DNA from: CAYQPF01 sp964419225
GTDB lineage: Bacteria > Cloacimonadota > Cloacimonadia > Cloacimonadales > CAYQPF01
NCBI GenBank assembly: GCA_964419225.1
Contig: CAYQPF010000038.1
Coordinates: 1 to 35,379, forward strand
Length of the DNA: 35,379 bases
Reading direction: 5' to 3'
Both the position numbers and the translations under genes were made by a program. Each line of letters starts with the position of its first letter. Within the stretch, counting starts at the first letter, position 1. Positions 1-9,069 of the stretch are shown here, piece after piece. The notes under the pieces were generated by a model that did no database searches, had not been told where the DNA came from, and was given only the letters and a program-made list of their open reading frames with translations.

Positions 1-3000
1 ATAGCACTCAATATCAAAGAAGCTAAGGGATTATCTATGTCGTTAAGCATACTTGAGAAATCAACAACAAGAGTTGAATCCTCATTTATTGAATAATTGT
101 CCGGCAGTGATATCGTCGGTGCATCATTAACAGGCGTTACAATAACACTAACCTGATCAGTTCCAGTAAGAGTACCATCACTTACGGTTAAGGTCAGATT
201 CTCGGTTCCACTCCAGTTTTCTGAAGCTGTAAAAGTTGCTGTTAGACCATTTATGGCAACAGAAACATTAGCACTGTTTTGAGCTGTGATCGTTAAACTG
301 GTATTATCAACATCCGTAGCGACTGATGCCATATTAACAATCAAGTTTCCATCTTCAGCGAAGGAATATGATGCCTGCAGATTTATTGCTGGAGCATCAT
401 TAATAGGAGTTACAATGACCTGCACTTGTGCAGATGTTGTGTTTCGCACTGAATATGTCTGGCTTTCTACTTTATGAGAATTTGAACCTCTTACAGATGC
501 CAAAGCCGTCGCATTGTCATTAACTGTGAAGCTGATGTTTTCGCTGCCATTCCAGTTCAAGGTTGGAGTAATTGTCGCTGTAAATCCTACCACGGTTACA
601 TTCAAGTGTGATGTGTTTTGACCTGTGAGGGTTAATTGAGCAATCGGAGTATCAATATCACTGATAAACTGAGTTAAATCAACAACTAAAGGAGTATCTT
701 CATTGGTAGTAAAACTTCCTGGCAAGGTTAGCACAGGTGCTATATTAACGGGTAATACGGTTATATTAAAACTTTGAGAGACAGTGTCCCTTAACATGCT
801 TTTTTTAGTATTAGCTTTTCTAAAAGAATTCTCTCTATCATTAGAATAGCCATCGTCAGCAGATATAGTGACGCTGATTGAACCAGATACATTCTGTATA
901 GATGAAATGGACAAAACGGAATCTGTTAAGTTAATTGTAACAATATCCGGACTGGACACTTCATAAGAATACGCCAGTTCTTCGCCATCAGCATCGGAGA
1001 AGTAGTTATTTAGATTAAGTACAATTGGAGGAGTAAAATTCTTCAAGACTTCAAAATCTGCTATTACATTTGATACCTGGGGAGGATCATTAATCGAGGT
1101 AACATTAACCTGAACAGTATCGCTGAGAATCATTTTGGTTTCGTCAGTAAGACTAAAAATTAATGTTTCTGTACCAAACCAATTTGCCGGTGCACTTATC
1201 TGGACATTATATGAATTTACTGTCACTGATAAAGCAGTATTTCCACTGATTGATAAAGAATAATTCGCGTTAGGCTGGAGATGTATATAATTGCTACAAT
1301 CAAGATTTAGAACAGTGTCTTCAATAAAAATCAGTTCATCCGGCATACTTATTCCATTTTCAATAACCTTTACAAAGAAAACCTTAGCCGGGTCAACAGT
1401 TGATTGTAATCTGAGGGTATCACCAATACTTGCCTTCAGTATGTTTAGCTGAGGGTTATATAAAGTTTCTGATAAAGAAATGGTAGCCCTATAAATACCT
1501 GTGTTATTCCCTGTTTCCCATAATAACGGTTGTAAAGGAAATCCGGTACGCGTATTTAACACATTTAACTCGGTTATATCCTGAGAAAAGCTATTCCCGT
1601 CATTTCCAACAAGACAGAGGTAAATATCACTGCCCAGAGTTACTCCGAAAGTGTTTGGTTGTGTATCTACATTATCATAAGTAACCATTACCGAATCTAC
1701 GATAGAGAGCTGTCCAGGTGTTTCCGGAGATGGTGCTGTAAGGATGGGTTGATAGGTTACCACCCCAATTGAACTGTTCTCATTATCATCATAAATTGTA
1801 GGATCAATTATTCCCTGGTCACTGCGGGTTCCCCAAAAATTATTAATGTAGGAAATGGCACCGGAAGTAGTATGTCTGATATTTTGTACCTGGTTAGTAG
1901 AGTTTTTATTACCGAAAAAATTATTATCACTCATTTGTCCTGCTACACCCCAAACAGCAAAGGGTCCAACATTATTGGTAATTAAGTTCTTAGTAATAGA
2001 ACATGTACTGGAACCTATATAAATTGCTGAAGCGGAAGAATTCACATTCACATTATTGTAGGTAATAGTGTTTTTCTCAATATTTACAATACCACTATTA
2101 CACATCACAGGAGCACTAGGACTACTACTTGTACGTCGCAAAATGTTATACGTAATTGTGTTCTGATAAATGTAAACCGAATTGGCAGAACAACTTAGTA
2201 TGGAGACCCCATAGGATAAACTGCTTGTGTTGTAACTGAAAATATTGTTAGTAAGATTGTAGATAGGGGTACCAGTAGTATTGGCAAGACTACACAAATA
2301 GCTGGAAAAGTTGTTGCCTATGAAAGTATTACTATCTATTAATGCAGAGCTATTGACATTGAATGCGATTGCCTTAGATGTGTTCACATTAGTGCTATTT
2401 TCGGTATTTGCTGATAAAGTGTTATTGTGAAAAGAGAGTGTTTTAGATGTTATACTTAGTAACGAACTGGTATTGTTAACGCTACCCCAAGTATTATTAG
2501 ATATTATATTGGAGGCTATTTCAGCATTTTTTGCTATATTCAGAGAAAATAGCAAAGAACTTTCAGAAGTTGAGAAAGAAGTATTATGAGTGATTTCGTT
2601 ATCGGCGAGTATTAAGGAATCAGCAGATATGTTAAAAATACCATAACTTGAAATATTCTCATGAATCACATTGTTCGTAAAAACACATAGTGATGTGTTC
2701 ACAAAGAAAATATATGTTCCTCTATTATTATTGATTGTACAATTAACAAACTTCTTTCCGCCTCTAATACTGTATGTTGTACTTTCATTACTATTATTAT
2801 TGCTAATTATACAATTGTTAAAACTCCCATCAGCAGCCCAAACACCATAACCAACATTATTGGAAATATTACAGTCTGCAAATTGAATGCCCCCCATAAT
2901 ACCATAGCCATTATTGCTACTAACGGTACAATTAGTAAAAATTGACGCGGAAGAACTATTTATACCATAGCTGGCATTATTTGTCACAGTACAGTCTGCA

Positions 3001-5225
3001 AATTGAAGCCCCCCAGTTATACCATATCCTCTGTTATTAGCTATTTGATTGTTTATTAGAATTGCTTGTGGACTGCAAGAAAGAGCATTACAAAATCGAG
3101 AAATTGTGTTATTTTTGTAATACATTCCTCCGGTTATGCCGATACCGGTTCCGGTAACGCTTCCAAGAAATAAATTATTAATAATGTAAGAACCCTGACC
3201 ACAAAGCATAGCATTATTAACATTTAAAAATTTGCTGTCTGCAACAAAGAGATTAGTGTTTACACAACTTATGGCTGTGGTATTAACATTTTTGATACTT
3301 GTATAAGTGATACAATTTCCTGAGACATATTCCAGATTATTGAGTAACAGATTAGTACTACTATCATAATTAATGACTATTCCACTCCAAGAACTATTTT
3401 CAGAGTATCCGACAAATCTTACGGAGTCAGTAGTTGTTCCTTTACAATAGAAATTACCTCTTAAAATTAACGCAACATCACTGGCAAACTTTAAGGTAAC
3501 ACCTGCTTCAATTGTTAAATCTTTTCCATAAGCTGAGTTTGGATTAAGATTTAACCAGTAAGGAGAATTGGCAGCAATCAAAGTTCTGTGATCAGAGATC
3601 AAACCATCAATTTTGGGAAAGGTTTGAGAAGTTTGGGGTACTGTTGAAAGCATCCAATAAGCTTGTCCATTCATGTTGGCGACAATCTCAGTTCCATTTT
3701 CAAAAACAGCTTTGACCTTCCAGAAGTAGGTTGTTCCTACTGTCAGATCTCGGGGGGGGTAGAGATAGTTGTTTTCTGTTGTATAGATTGTCGTGGCAGC
3801 AGCAGCAAACACAGGACTGGTAGATATATAAAATTTGTAGTGGAAAGGAGTGACATCCCTCATTCCGGGCGATTCCCACTCAAATTTTGGAAAAACATCC
3901 ATATCTGTGGAAAAATTTGAAGGTGAGGTCAGTTGAAAACTCGAATTTGCTTGAGTGATGCTGATATAATTACTTTTCTCTGTAGAAAAAGTATTTATTC
4001 CAACTGAAATTGTTAAAGTAACCGTATAATTCCCTGGAATTGTATATTGATGTGATGGATTTTGTTCTGTTGAAGAATACCCATCTCCAAAATTCCATAA
4101 ATAGGATATTGTTGAATTTAGCCAACAAGATAGATTAGTAAAGTTAACAGTTAAGGGAGCATAACCGGAAAATCTATCAGATGTAAAATCACAATTATTC
4201 CAATGAGTTAAGAGCGGATACATTGAGCCACCAATGATCCAATAATTATTTGTTCCATTTGTTGTTTCACCAAAAAAATCCCATCCTGCACTGGTGAAAG
4301 TAACAAGTGTCTGCATCTGGGTAGTAGTCTTACCTGTAGCAACACCGTAAGTTGAAGTTGCTCCGGAAGTCTCAGTGTCCCAAAAATTAGAAGACATATT
4401 ATACCCATATCCTGTGGCACCGCAAAATCCTTTATTCGTTTGAGTAACCGCACCAAATTTTACACAGCCAGTAGAATAACACTGAGAAATAGATGAATCA
4501 TTACGCCCTACAAATCCGCCGAAAGATGTCTCAGTCCCGCTACTTCTTGTCAAATCCCCACGACTAAAACAATTACTGATGGAAGAGGACTCAGAATTTT
4601 GTCCTACCAGTCCGCCGACAGAATATCTACCACTTACGCTTACAGTGCTGTAACAATTACTAATGGTAGAAAAAGAATAATTATACCCTACTAGTCCACC
4701 AATATGATCGATTCCACTTACAATTCCCGTGTTGTAACAATTACTGATAGTAGAATAATAATAATTATACCCGACCAGTCCGCCAACATAATAGCCCCCA
4801 GTAATATTGACATTAATTAACCCGAGGTTTTCAATTGTAGCATTTTGAGTACAACCAAATAGACCTTTGCCTTGGGTATCTGTTGGACAATTGATGAATA
4901 AATTGGAAATGGTTTTATTATTGCCATCGTATGTACCATAAAAAGGCATAGAAAGACTGCCAATAGCTGACCAACCTGTACTACTATTCCAGTTTGTAGT
5001 TTCAAAGGCATTTATATTTTCTGTTTGAATATAGTATTTAGTCCATCTTTGATCCTGTGCCAAACCGTCAACGGTTCCTGGTGCTGTGATCCAATAAAGA
5101 TTGTTTAAGTTGGCAATCTGGTAAGGATTATCAGAAGTTCCTGCACCAGCTGGTAAAGATGCAGTTTGTCCTGACAGAAATGCCGACATGACTAATAGTA
5201 GTAGCGATATAACATTTTTTCTCAT
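1..5225 (-). CDS. Giant secreted repeat protein (GLUG, PKD, beta-helix, cadherin-like repeats), C-terminus outside window
   Basis: An open frame without stops runs from an ATG at 5225 to the left edge (over 1740 codons). The start follows GGAGGAAAC. Residues 1-20 form a signal peptide (MRKN, then a leucine-rich core), so the protein is exported. Residues about 145-255 hold four GLUG-type repeats (GGLVGYN...ISNCY). About 343-422 is a PKD domain (APLTVNF..., WNFGDG, YTVTLTIS). About 425-525 looks like fibronectin type III. About 540-1120 is an Asn/Ile/Ser-rich right-handed beta-helix with repeats of the form N.I..N.I. From about 1290 onward there are cadherin-like repeats with VNDPP, INDAP and VNDAP linkers. 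Such proteins are usually cell-surface adhesins or cell-wall-associated proteins. Ligand and anchor are unknown because the C-terminus (sorting signal) is missing. The gene looks chromosomal rather than part of the mobile cargo, but this is not certain. Confidence 0.85.
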   Translation of the reverse strand, partial: MRKNVISLLLLVMSAFLSGQTASLPAGAGTSDNPYQIANLNNLYWITAPGTVDGLAQDQRWTKYYIQTENINAFETTNWNSSTGWSAIGSLSMPFYGTYDGNNKTISNLFINCPTDTQGKGLFGCTQNATIENLGLINVNITGGYYVGGLVGYNYYYSTISNCYNTGIVSGIDHIGGLVGYNYSFSTISNCYSTVSVSGRYSVGGLVGQNSESSSISNCFSRGDLTRSSGTETSFGGFVGRNDSSISQCYSTGCVKFGAVTQTNKGFCGATGYGYNMSSNFWDTETSGATSTYGVATGKTTTQMQTLVTFTSAGWDFFGETTNGTNNYWIIGGSMYPLLTHWNNCDFTSDRFSGYAPLTVNFTNLSCWLNSTISYLWNFGDGYSSTEQNPSHQYTIPGNYTVTLTISVGINTFSTEKSNYISITQANSSFQLTSPSNFSTDMDVFPKFEWESPGMRDVTPFHYKFYISTSPVFAAAATTIYTTENNYLYPPRDLTVGTTYFWKVKAVFENGTEIVANMNGQAYWMLSTVPQTSQTFPKIDGLISDHRTLIAANSPYWLNLNPNSAYGKDLTIEAGVTLKFASDVALILRGNFYCKGTTTDSVRFVGYSENSSWSGIVINYDSSTNLLLNNLEYVSGNCITYTSIKNVNTTAISCVNTNLFVADSKFLNVNNAMLCGQGSYIINNLFLGSVTGTGIGITGGMYYKNNTISRFCNALSCSPQAILINNQIANNRGYGITGGLQFADCTVTNNASYGINSSSASIFTNCTVSSNNGYGIMGGIQFADCNISNNVGYGVWAADGSFNNCIISNNNSNESTTYSIRGGKKFVNCTINNNRGTYIFFVNTSLCVFTNNVIHENISSYGIFNISADSLILADNEITHNTSFSTSESSLLFSLNIAKNAEIASNIISNNTWGSVNNTSSLLSITSKTLSFHNNTLSANTENSTNVNTSKAIAFNVNSSALIDSNTFIGNNFSSYLCSLANTTGTPIYNLTNNIFSYNTSSLSYGVSILSCSANSVYIYQNTITYNILRRTSSSPSAPVMCNSGIVNIEKNTITYNNVNVNSSASAIYIGSSTCSITKNLITNNVGPFAVWGVAGQMSDNNFFGNKNSTNQVQNIRHTTSGAISYINNFWGTRSDQGIIDPTIYDDNENSSIGVVTYQPILTAPSPETPGQLSIVDSVMVTYDNVDTQPNTFGVTLGSDIYLCLVGNDGNSFSQDITELNVLNTRTGFPLQPLLWETGNNTGIYRATISLSETLYNPQLNILKASIGDTLRLQSTVDPAKVFFVKVIENGISMPDELIFIEDTVLNLDCSNYIHLQPNANYSLSISGNTALSVTVNSYNVQISAPANWFGTETLIFSLTDETKMILSDTVQVNVTSINDPPQVSNVIADFEVLKNFTPPIVLNLNNYFSDADGEELAYSYEVSSPDIVTINLTDSVLSISSIQNVSGSISVTISADDGYSNDRENSFRKANTKKSMLRDTVSQSFNITVLPVNIAPVLTLPGSFTTNEDTPLVVDLTQFISDIDTPIAQLTLTGQNTSHLNVTVVGFTATITPTLNWNGSENISFTVNDNATALASVRGSNSHKVESQTYSVRNTTSAQVQVIVTPINDAPAINLQASYSFAEDGNLIVNMASVATDVDNTSLTITAQNSANVSVAINGLTATFTASENWSGTENLTLTVSDGTLTGTDQVSVIVTPVNDAPTISLPDNYSINEDSTLVVDFSSMLNDIDNPLASLILSA

Positions 5226-5284
5226 GTTTCCTCCTACGATATTTTATTTTTAGTGTTTAGAATTATTATTGAGATTGGTTAAAC

Positions 5285-5353
5285 AAAAAAGGACGCAACC
5301 TTCTTTGCTAACCGGGTACTGGCTACCACCAAGAGCAAATAGAAAGTGCGTCC
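5285..5353 (-). terminator. Long terminator hairpin in the leader of the surface-protein gene
   Basis: On the minus strand GGACGCA (5353-5347) pairs with TGCGTCC (5297-5291), CTTTC (5346-5342) with GAAGG (5303-5299, one G-U), and TTTGCT (5339-5334) with AGCAAA (5309-5304). A small GGTA/TACC apical hairpin closes the top, and six T follow (5290-5285). The wobble pair exists only in minus-strand RNA, which supports that orientation. It sits 60 nt before the surface-protein ATG and 200 nt after the clamp gene, so it may terminate the clamp transcript, attenuate the surface-protein gene, or both. Confidence 0.7.
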
Positions 5354-5372
5354 ACAGGAGGACGCAGCTCTT
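5331..5372 (-). promoter_or_regulatory. Alternative (antiterminator-like) hairpin overlapping the terminator
   Basis: TGCGTCC (5366-5360) pairs with GGACGCA (5353-5347) across a 6-nt loop, and AAGAGC (5372-5367) pairs with GCTCTT (5336-5331). This uses the same GGACGCA strand and part of the TTTGCT strand needed by the downstream terminator, so only one structure can form at a time. No known riboswitch aptamer is recognised. Confidence 0.5.
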
Positions 5373-5553
5373 CTATATGATCTCTTGGTTGAAAAGTGCC
5401 AGTTTTCGGTTAAATCATATTAAGCTACATATATTATTAAAAGATTATTTATGACAGATAGATTAGATTATCCCATTTATCAATCTCCTTTGACTCAAGA
5501 ATTTATAATTTCCACACATTAATTATGAATACTACTTCGTCAAGCAAATTTAA
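5373..5553. other. Intergenic remainder between clamp gene and leader hairpins
   Basis: AT-rich, with no credible gene. A short plus-strand frame across 5269-5454 has no ribosome binding site and is not believed. It may contain the promoter for the leader RNA, but no clear box pair is visible. Confidence 0.4.
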
Positions 5554-6771
5554 TTATGCAGCTCTTAGTGGCATCAATAAATATGTCTCCATTACCTGAT
5601 GCATCATTATTGGTGCTCCAGAGTCTAAGAAATCTGTTTTTACAGGCTGATCTTCAATGGTTTCATATTTAGATGGGAAATTCAGAGTAATCGTTTCGTG
5701 GTCTTTTTGTACCTTAGCTAGTTCTATCATGAAACAAACATTTAGGCTGGTTATGAACCGTTTGGCCTTTTCGCTTTCGTATTCCATTGACTTGGAGACA
5801 ATCATATTCCCCTGGTTGTCTCTGACGCATAGATTAGCTCTATTCCTCTCATCGAACTCGATGTGGATTTTATTAGTTTCACTTACTACGTGTGGCTTCA
5901 GAGCTTCCAAGTTTTGGATCAATTCTTCTATATTAAACGTAACCTTCATTCCGATAGCCTCATCCTGTACGAGTACTCTCTTGTAATCAGGATACTTTCC
6001 CTCGATAACATGAGTAGAAAGACAGACGTTCCCATACTTTAACATTATTGCCTTGGGGATATTCTTTTCAGCATCAGAATACTTGATCCTGAAGTTAACA
6101 GGACTGTCATTGACATTACTTAGCGACTTGGAGAGGAATTGGCAGGCTTGTGGTTGGAGAATGATTTGAAATTCGCCTTTGCTGTCTGATGTTGTTCTGA
6201 CTTCAGCGATCTGCTTGCCGTTCGTGCTGACAAAAGACATCTCGCTACTGCTGTTACTCATTAATATACCTGAGAGAATAGGTCTGTTGCTTTCTTTGCA
6301 AATGAAGGGAGCTGTCTTGCTTAGGGCTTTCTGCATAGCTTCACTGCCGATTACTCCCTCTGTAATATGATGTTTCTCAACATCTGAATACTGGGGAATA
6401 ATTGGAAATTGCTCTAAGTCAGCTGCGAGAAAATGTACCTCGAAACCACCGATCAGAAATTTTACTCTGTTTTCTAGTGGCAGAGGTTCTGCAATAAGAA
6501 TGGCAGGCATTTTCTTAGTCTTCTCAATCATACTTACAAACTCTTTTGCCGGTACCAGAAATGATTCTGAACTGACAACGGTAGCTGGAATGGTAAGGAC
6601 TGCATTCATCTCCAGATTAGTTGCTGCAATTTCTACTGTCTGATTAACTTGATTTGTAGTTATTTTAAAATTACTACAAATCGGAGAAAGATTTTTTGTG
6701 CTTGCAATTGAGAGCATGTTCTTCAGCTCTTTCTGATAATTTTTGGTGATGAGAAATGTGGTGGTAAACAT
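5554..6771 (-). CDS. dnaN: DNA polymerase III beta subunit-like sliding clamp (DnaN paralogue)
   Basis: This is a 405-residue protein of normal beta-clamp length. Family hallmarks are visible: APFICKESNRPILSGILM in the centre (matching the conserved ATRPVL.G region), EGKYPDYKRVL in the third domain, and a C-terminus YLLMPLRAA close to the usual V.MP.R tail that contacts the polymerase cleft. The clamp encircles DNA and tethers polymerase and repair proteins. The start ATG is preceded by GGAG at 6-nt spacing after an A-rich tract. The protein is divergent and lies next to BRO and HTH genes rather than dnaA/recF, which suggests a plasmid, phage or integrative-element copy. It could still be the sole chromosomal clamp of a divergent lineage, but the context argues against this. 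Confidence 0.85.
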   Translation of the reverse strand: MFTTTFLITKNYQKELKNMLSIASTKNLSPICSNFKITTNQVNQTVEIAATNLEMNAVLTIPATVVSSESFLVPAKEFVSMIEKTKKMPAILIAEPLPLENRVKFLIGGFEVHFLAADLEQFPIIPQYSDVEKHHITEGVIGSEAMQKALSKTAPFICKESNRPILSGILMSNSSSEMSFVSTNGKQIAEVRTTSDSKGEFQIILQPQACQFLSKSLSNVNDSPVNFRIKYSDAEKNIPKAIMLKYGNVCLSTHVIEGKYPDYKRVLVQDEAIGMKVTFNIEELIQNLEALKPHVVSETNKIHIEFDERNRANLCVRDNQGNMIVSKSMEYESEKAKRFITSLNVCFMIELAKVQKDHETITLNFPSKYETIEDQPVKTDFLDSGAPIMMHQVMETYLLMPLRAA

Positions 6772-7009
6772 GGGGGACTCCTTTTTTTGTTTTTTTGTTT
6801 GTGGTTTATATGTGGTTTAACAGCTAATCTGGCCAGGTTAATAGCTAAATGAAGATATAGGAAACTATAACCATGACGTTCGTTATTGCGAGATATCTCT
6901 CTTTTGGGTTCATAATCAATCCCGAAAAGAGGTATTGCTCCTCTCTATTATATATATAACATATAATACCAGAATTCGTATTGAGAATTGTCGATACCCC
7001 AGATTATAC
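6772..7009. other. AT-rich leader upstream of the clamp gene
   Basis: It contains the palindrome GAGATATCTC (6890-6899) and an imperfect hairpin, CTCTTTTGGG (6899-6908) against CCCGAAAAGAG (6921-6931), followed by an alternating TA tract (6950-6968). Probably promoter and operator DNA for the clamp gene. A minus-strand frame of about 75 codons crosses it but has no usable start codon. Confidence 0.4.
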
Positions 7010-7039
7010 AAAAAAAGCTCCTGTGTATTTACAGAAGCT
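7010..7039 (-). terminator. Rho-independent terminator
   Basis: In minus-strand RNA AGCUUCUGU pairs fully (one G-U) with ACAGGAGCU around a 6-nt loop, and seven U follow. It is a clear terminator, yet no gene ends within 600 bp upstream of it. Confidence 0.75.
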
Positions 7040-7598
7040 ACATAATAAGAATTTAACGAATTTGCTATTTTCAATCAATAAGAATGATGTAAAATAATCC
7101 ACTTCATATTACCAGTAAAAGACTACTGGGCGAAAGTCTAAGATTCTTCTGTTTATTGATTTTTTTTATCAGAATTGCATATTTTGACTCGATTATTCTA
7201 CCAGTTCTTATATGTATATCATTTTCATCTCTCCAGACACCGCAAATATATACACACTCGTACTCTAATTATATGTATTTAGACAAGTGTAACAACACAG
7301 TTTGCAATATTTGTTTCTATACGCAACTAATCTGCAAGGATACATGTAACATGCAAAACTATGCATTCTCAAAACCATCACAATTGGTCACAATTGGCTC
7401 CAATAAGTTATTTGATACTATCACTATTAACATATATGTTATTTACTTTTTGATATCAATTAGAATATTCCAGATTTCTATTATTATCACTTATCATAAA
7501 CTGAAGCAAGAGTAAAGAAGCATTTCAAAATTACTATAGCAGCTGACGGAACATTGTTGGTTAATTTTTCAGAAAGTCTAAAACTATGAGTATCGGAG
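7040..7598. other. Gene-free AT-rich stretch
   Basis: No credible protein gene. A plus-strand frame (7156-7515) begins at TTG with no ribosome binding site and has AT-driven composition. The stretch holds a perfect tandem repeat of TCACAATTGG (7378-7397) and several GCAA/TTGC words. It could be a replication or control region of the element. The terminator at its left end suggests that something here is transcribed leftward. Confidence 0.35.
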
Positions 7599-7645
7599 TT
7601 TTATTAAATAAATCCCTAACACCAGTGAAATACGGTATTAGGGAT
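7599..7645 (-). terminator. Rho-independent terminator after the BRO-N gene
   Basis: A 12-bp stem joins 7634-7645 to 7612-7623 (one G-U pair in minus-strand RNA) with a 10-nt loop, followed by a T/A-rich tail. It starts 19 bp after the stop codon of the gene ending at 7664. Confidence 0.7.
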
Positions 7646-7663
7646 ATGTGATGTCATCAGATG

Positions 7664-8473
7664 TCAATTGTTGCAATCACACCAAGAGCAACAAACTTGG
7701 CCGGCTCTTGCTGATAAGTGATTTATCGTTTTTTCAAACGGCTTAACGTATCTCGCTAAGCTGTCATCGCCAGCCTTAAGCTCCTCAATGGCCACATTAG
7801 CAGCATACATATCGAATTTCTTAATTGATGGCAGTACTTCACCGAATACCCATTTCATAAATGATTTTGCTTTGCATGTACTGCTATTGAATATAACACT
7901 GAACAACCCACTCTCACTGATCAGCACAAGTTTTTCCTCTGTTTCCGGTAACCCAAGCTGTTTATGATCAAAACGTGTAATGACTTTGATCTCCTCCTCA
8001 TCAAGACAGCTGATCATTGTTTTGACATCAGGATAACACAGCAATTTGACTAAATCATGGACGATATACCAACCCTCGCCTACGTCATCAATAACAGCTC
8101 TGGTTTTTCCATACTCTTTACTGATAAATCTATCGAAAATAAAAAGTCTGTTTCCATCTCTTGAGGGCAGTGCTAAGAATTCTTCAGCGTCTTCTATTTT
8201 TTCAAAAAGAAGATAACCACAGTGGGGGCAAAAAAATCCAGGCATTAACTTTTGATCAATAATTATCTTTTCATTTGCAATGACCACAGATGGTAATGAA
8301 CGTACATCATCTCCTAATTCACTATCTGAATTATATGCCACTTCAAGATGATCAACCACACGATTACAGCAATAGCATCTTCTAACTTCCTTTTCATTCA
8401 TATTGTCATTGGATAATACCGGTTCAGTCTTGGTTTTTTTATTATTTGAATTTGTTTCAATTAGTGTCATCAT
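7664..8473 (-). CDS. BRO-N domain protein with N-terminal zinc-finger-like region
   Basis: About 269 residues from the preferred start. The C-terminal half carries a BRO-N (antirepressor-like) signature, LVLISESGLFSVIF followed by KSFMKWVFGEVLPSIKKF. The N-terminal half has paired cysteines (CYCC near residue 35, CPHC about 50 residues later) that could bind zinc, and the extreme C-terminus is Cys-rich (CCSWCDCNN). BRO-N domains occur in phage antirepressors and are thought to bind DNA, so a regulatory role in the element is likely. The ATG at 8473 has GAGGA 5 nt upstream. A longer frame from a TTG at 8485 is less likely because that TTG overlaps the same ribosome binding site. The gene overlaps its upstream neighbour by 17 bp, so the two are probably translationally coupled. 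Confidence 0.7.
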   Translation of the reverse strand: MMTLIETNSNNKKTKTEPVLSNDNMNEKEVRRCYCCNRVVDHLEVAYNSDSELGDDVRSLPSVVIANEKIIIDQKLMPGFFCPHCGYLLFEKIEDAEEFLALPSRDGNRLFIFDRFISKEYGKTRAVIDDVGEGWYIVHDLVKLLCYPDVKTMISCLDEEEIKVITRFDHKQLGLPETEEKLVLISESGLFSVIFNSSTCKAKSFMKWVFGEVLPSIKKFDMYAANVAIEELKAGDDSLARYVKPFEKTINHLSARAGQVCCSWCDCNN

Positions 8474-8906
8474 GGATTTCCTCAAGTTTCGGTTCTGAAT
8501 TCACATTAACACTATTATCATTCTTGGTATTATCAAATGTGACAGCATCCTGTGAAACTTCTTCAAGAGTACTCATTAAATCTAACTGACAGTTGTCAGA
8601 ATTAATCACTTCAGCGGATTGATGAGCAGACGTTTTTTTATTCTTCTTTACCGGCTTTGTTGCTTGAGTACTCTTTTCTCTTTTCTTAGTTTTCATATAA
8701 TACTTTTGATAGGCTATAATTGAAGAATTCAGATCAACATTGAATGCATCTTTGATTCTCTCAATAACCAGCATAGAAAAGTTCCTGGAGTGATAAAGAT
8801 ATTGACTGATATTCGGAAAATGAAGGTGTTTCGCAAATCCTTCATTTGTAAACCCATGAGAAATTCTCAGGATGTTTATGGGATTCACTTTAATAGTATT
8901 TTTCAT
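8457..8906 (-). CDS. Small HTH (XRE-like) DNA-binding protein with a charged tail
   Basis: 149 residues from the ATG at 8906, which is preceded by AAAGGAG at 5-nt spacing. A longer TTG-started frame upstream is not supported. Residues 1-60 resemble a helix-turn-helix domain (ILRISHGFTNEGFAKHL, then ISQYLYHSRNFSMLVIERI). A Lys-rich stretch near residue 75 is followed by an acidic low-complexity tail. It is co-transcribed with the overlapping BRO-N gene, a pairing that fits a repressor and antirepressor-like switch. The function is inferred from fold and context only. Confidence 0.55.
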   Translation of the reverse strand: MKNTIKVNPINILRISHGFTNEGFAKHLHFPNISQYLYHSRNFSMLVIERIKDAFNVDLNSSIIAYQKYYMKTKKREKSTQATKPVKKNKKTSAHQSAEVINSDNCQLDLMSTLEEVSQDAVTFDNTKNDNSVNVNSEPKLEEIHDDTN

Positions 8907-9069
8907 TTTTTCTCCTTTACTGTTATGTTTTTCATCAATTGTGCCTAAAACCCTAAGTATTTTACTCAATTACTTAATCAATCCCAGAGTATTCGGATTA
9001 GTTTTAGAGCGATATGCCATCTGAAGGAGTATTTCGACTGTTTTGAGATGTTATCAATATTAAAAAAGC

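Noticed and set aside
4208..4456. 82-codon minus-strand frame inside the surface-protein gene
   Set aside because: Out of frame with the long, signal-peptide-bearing open frame that explains the region.
5285..5372. attC-like integron recombination site
   Set aside because: The imperfect inverted repeats lack the conserved GTTRRRY and RYYYAAC core sites; a T-run and G-U pairing point to an RNA terminator instead.
7156..7515. 119-codon plus-strand frame
   Set aside because: TTG start without a ribosome binding site, no domain, composition follows AT-rich DNA, and all neighbours are on the other strand.
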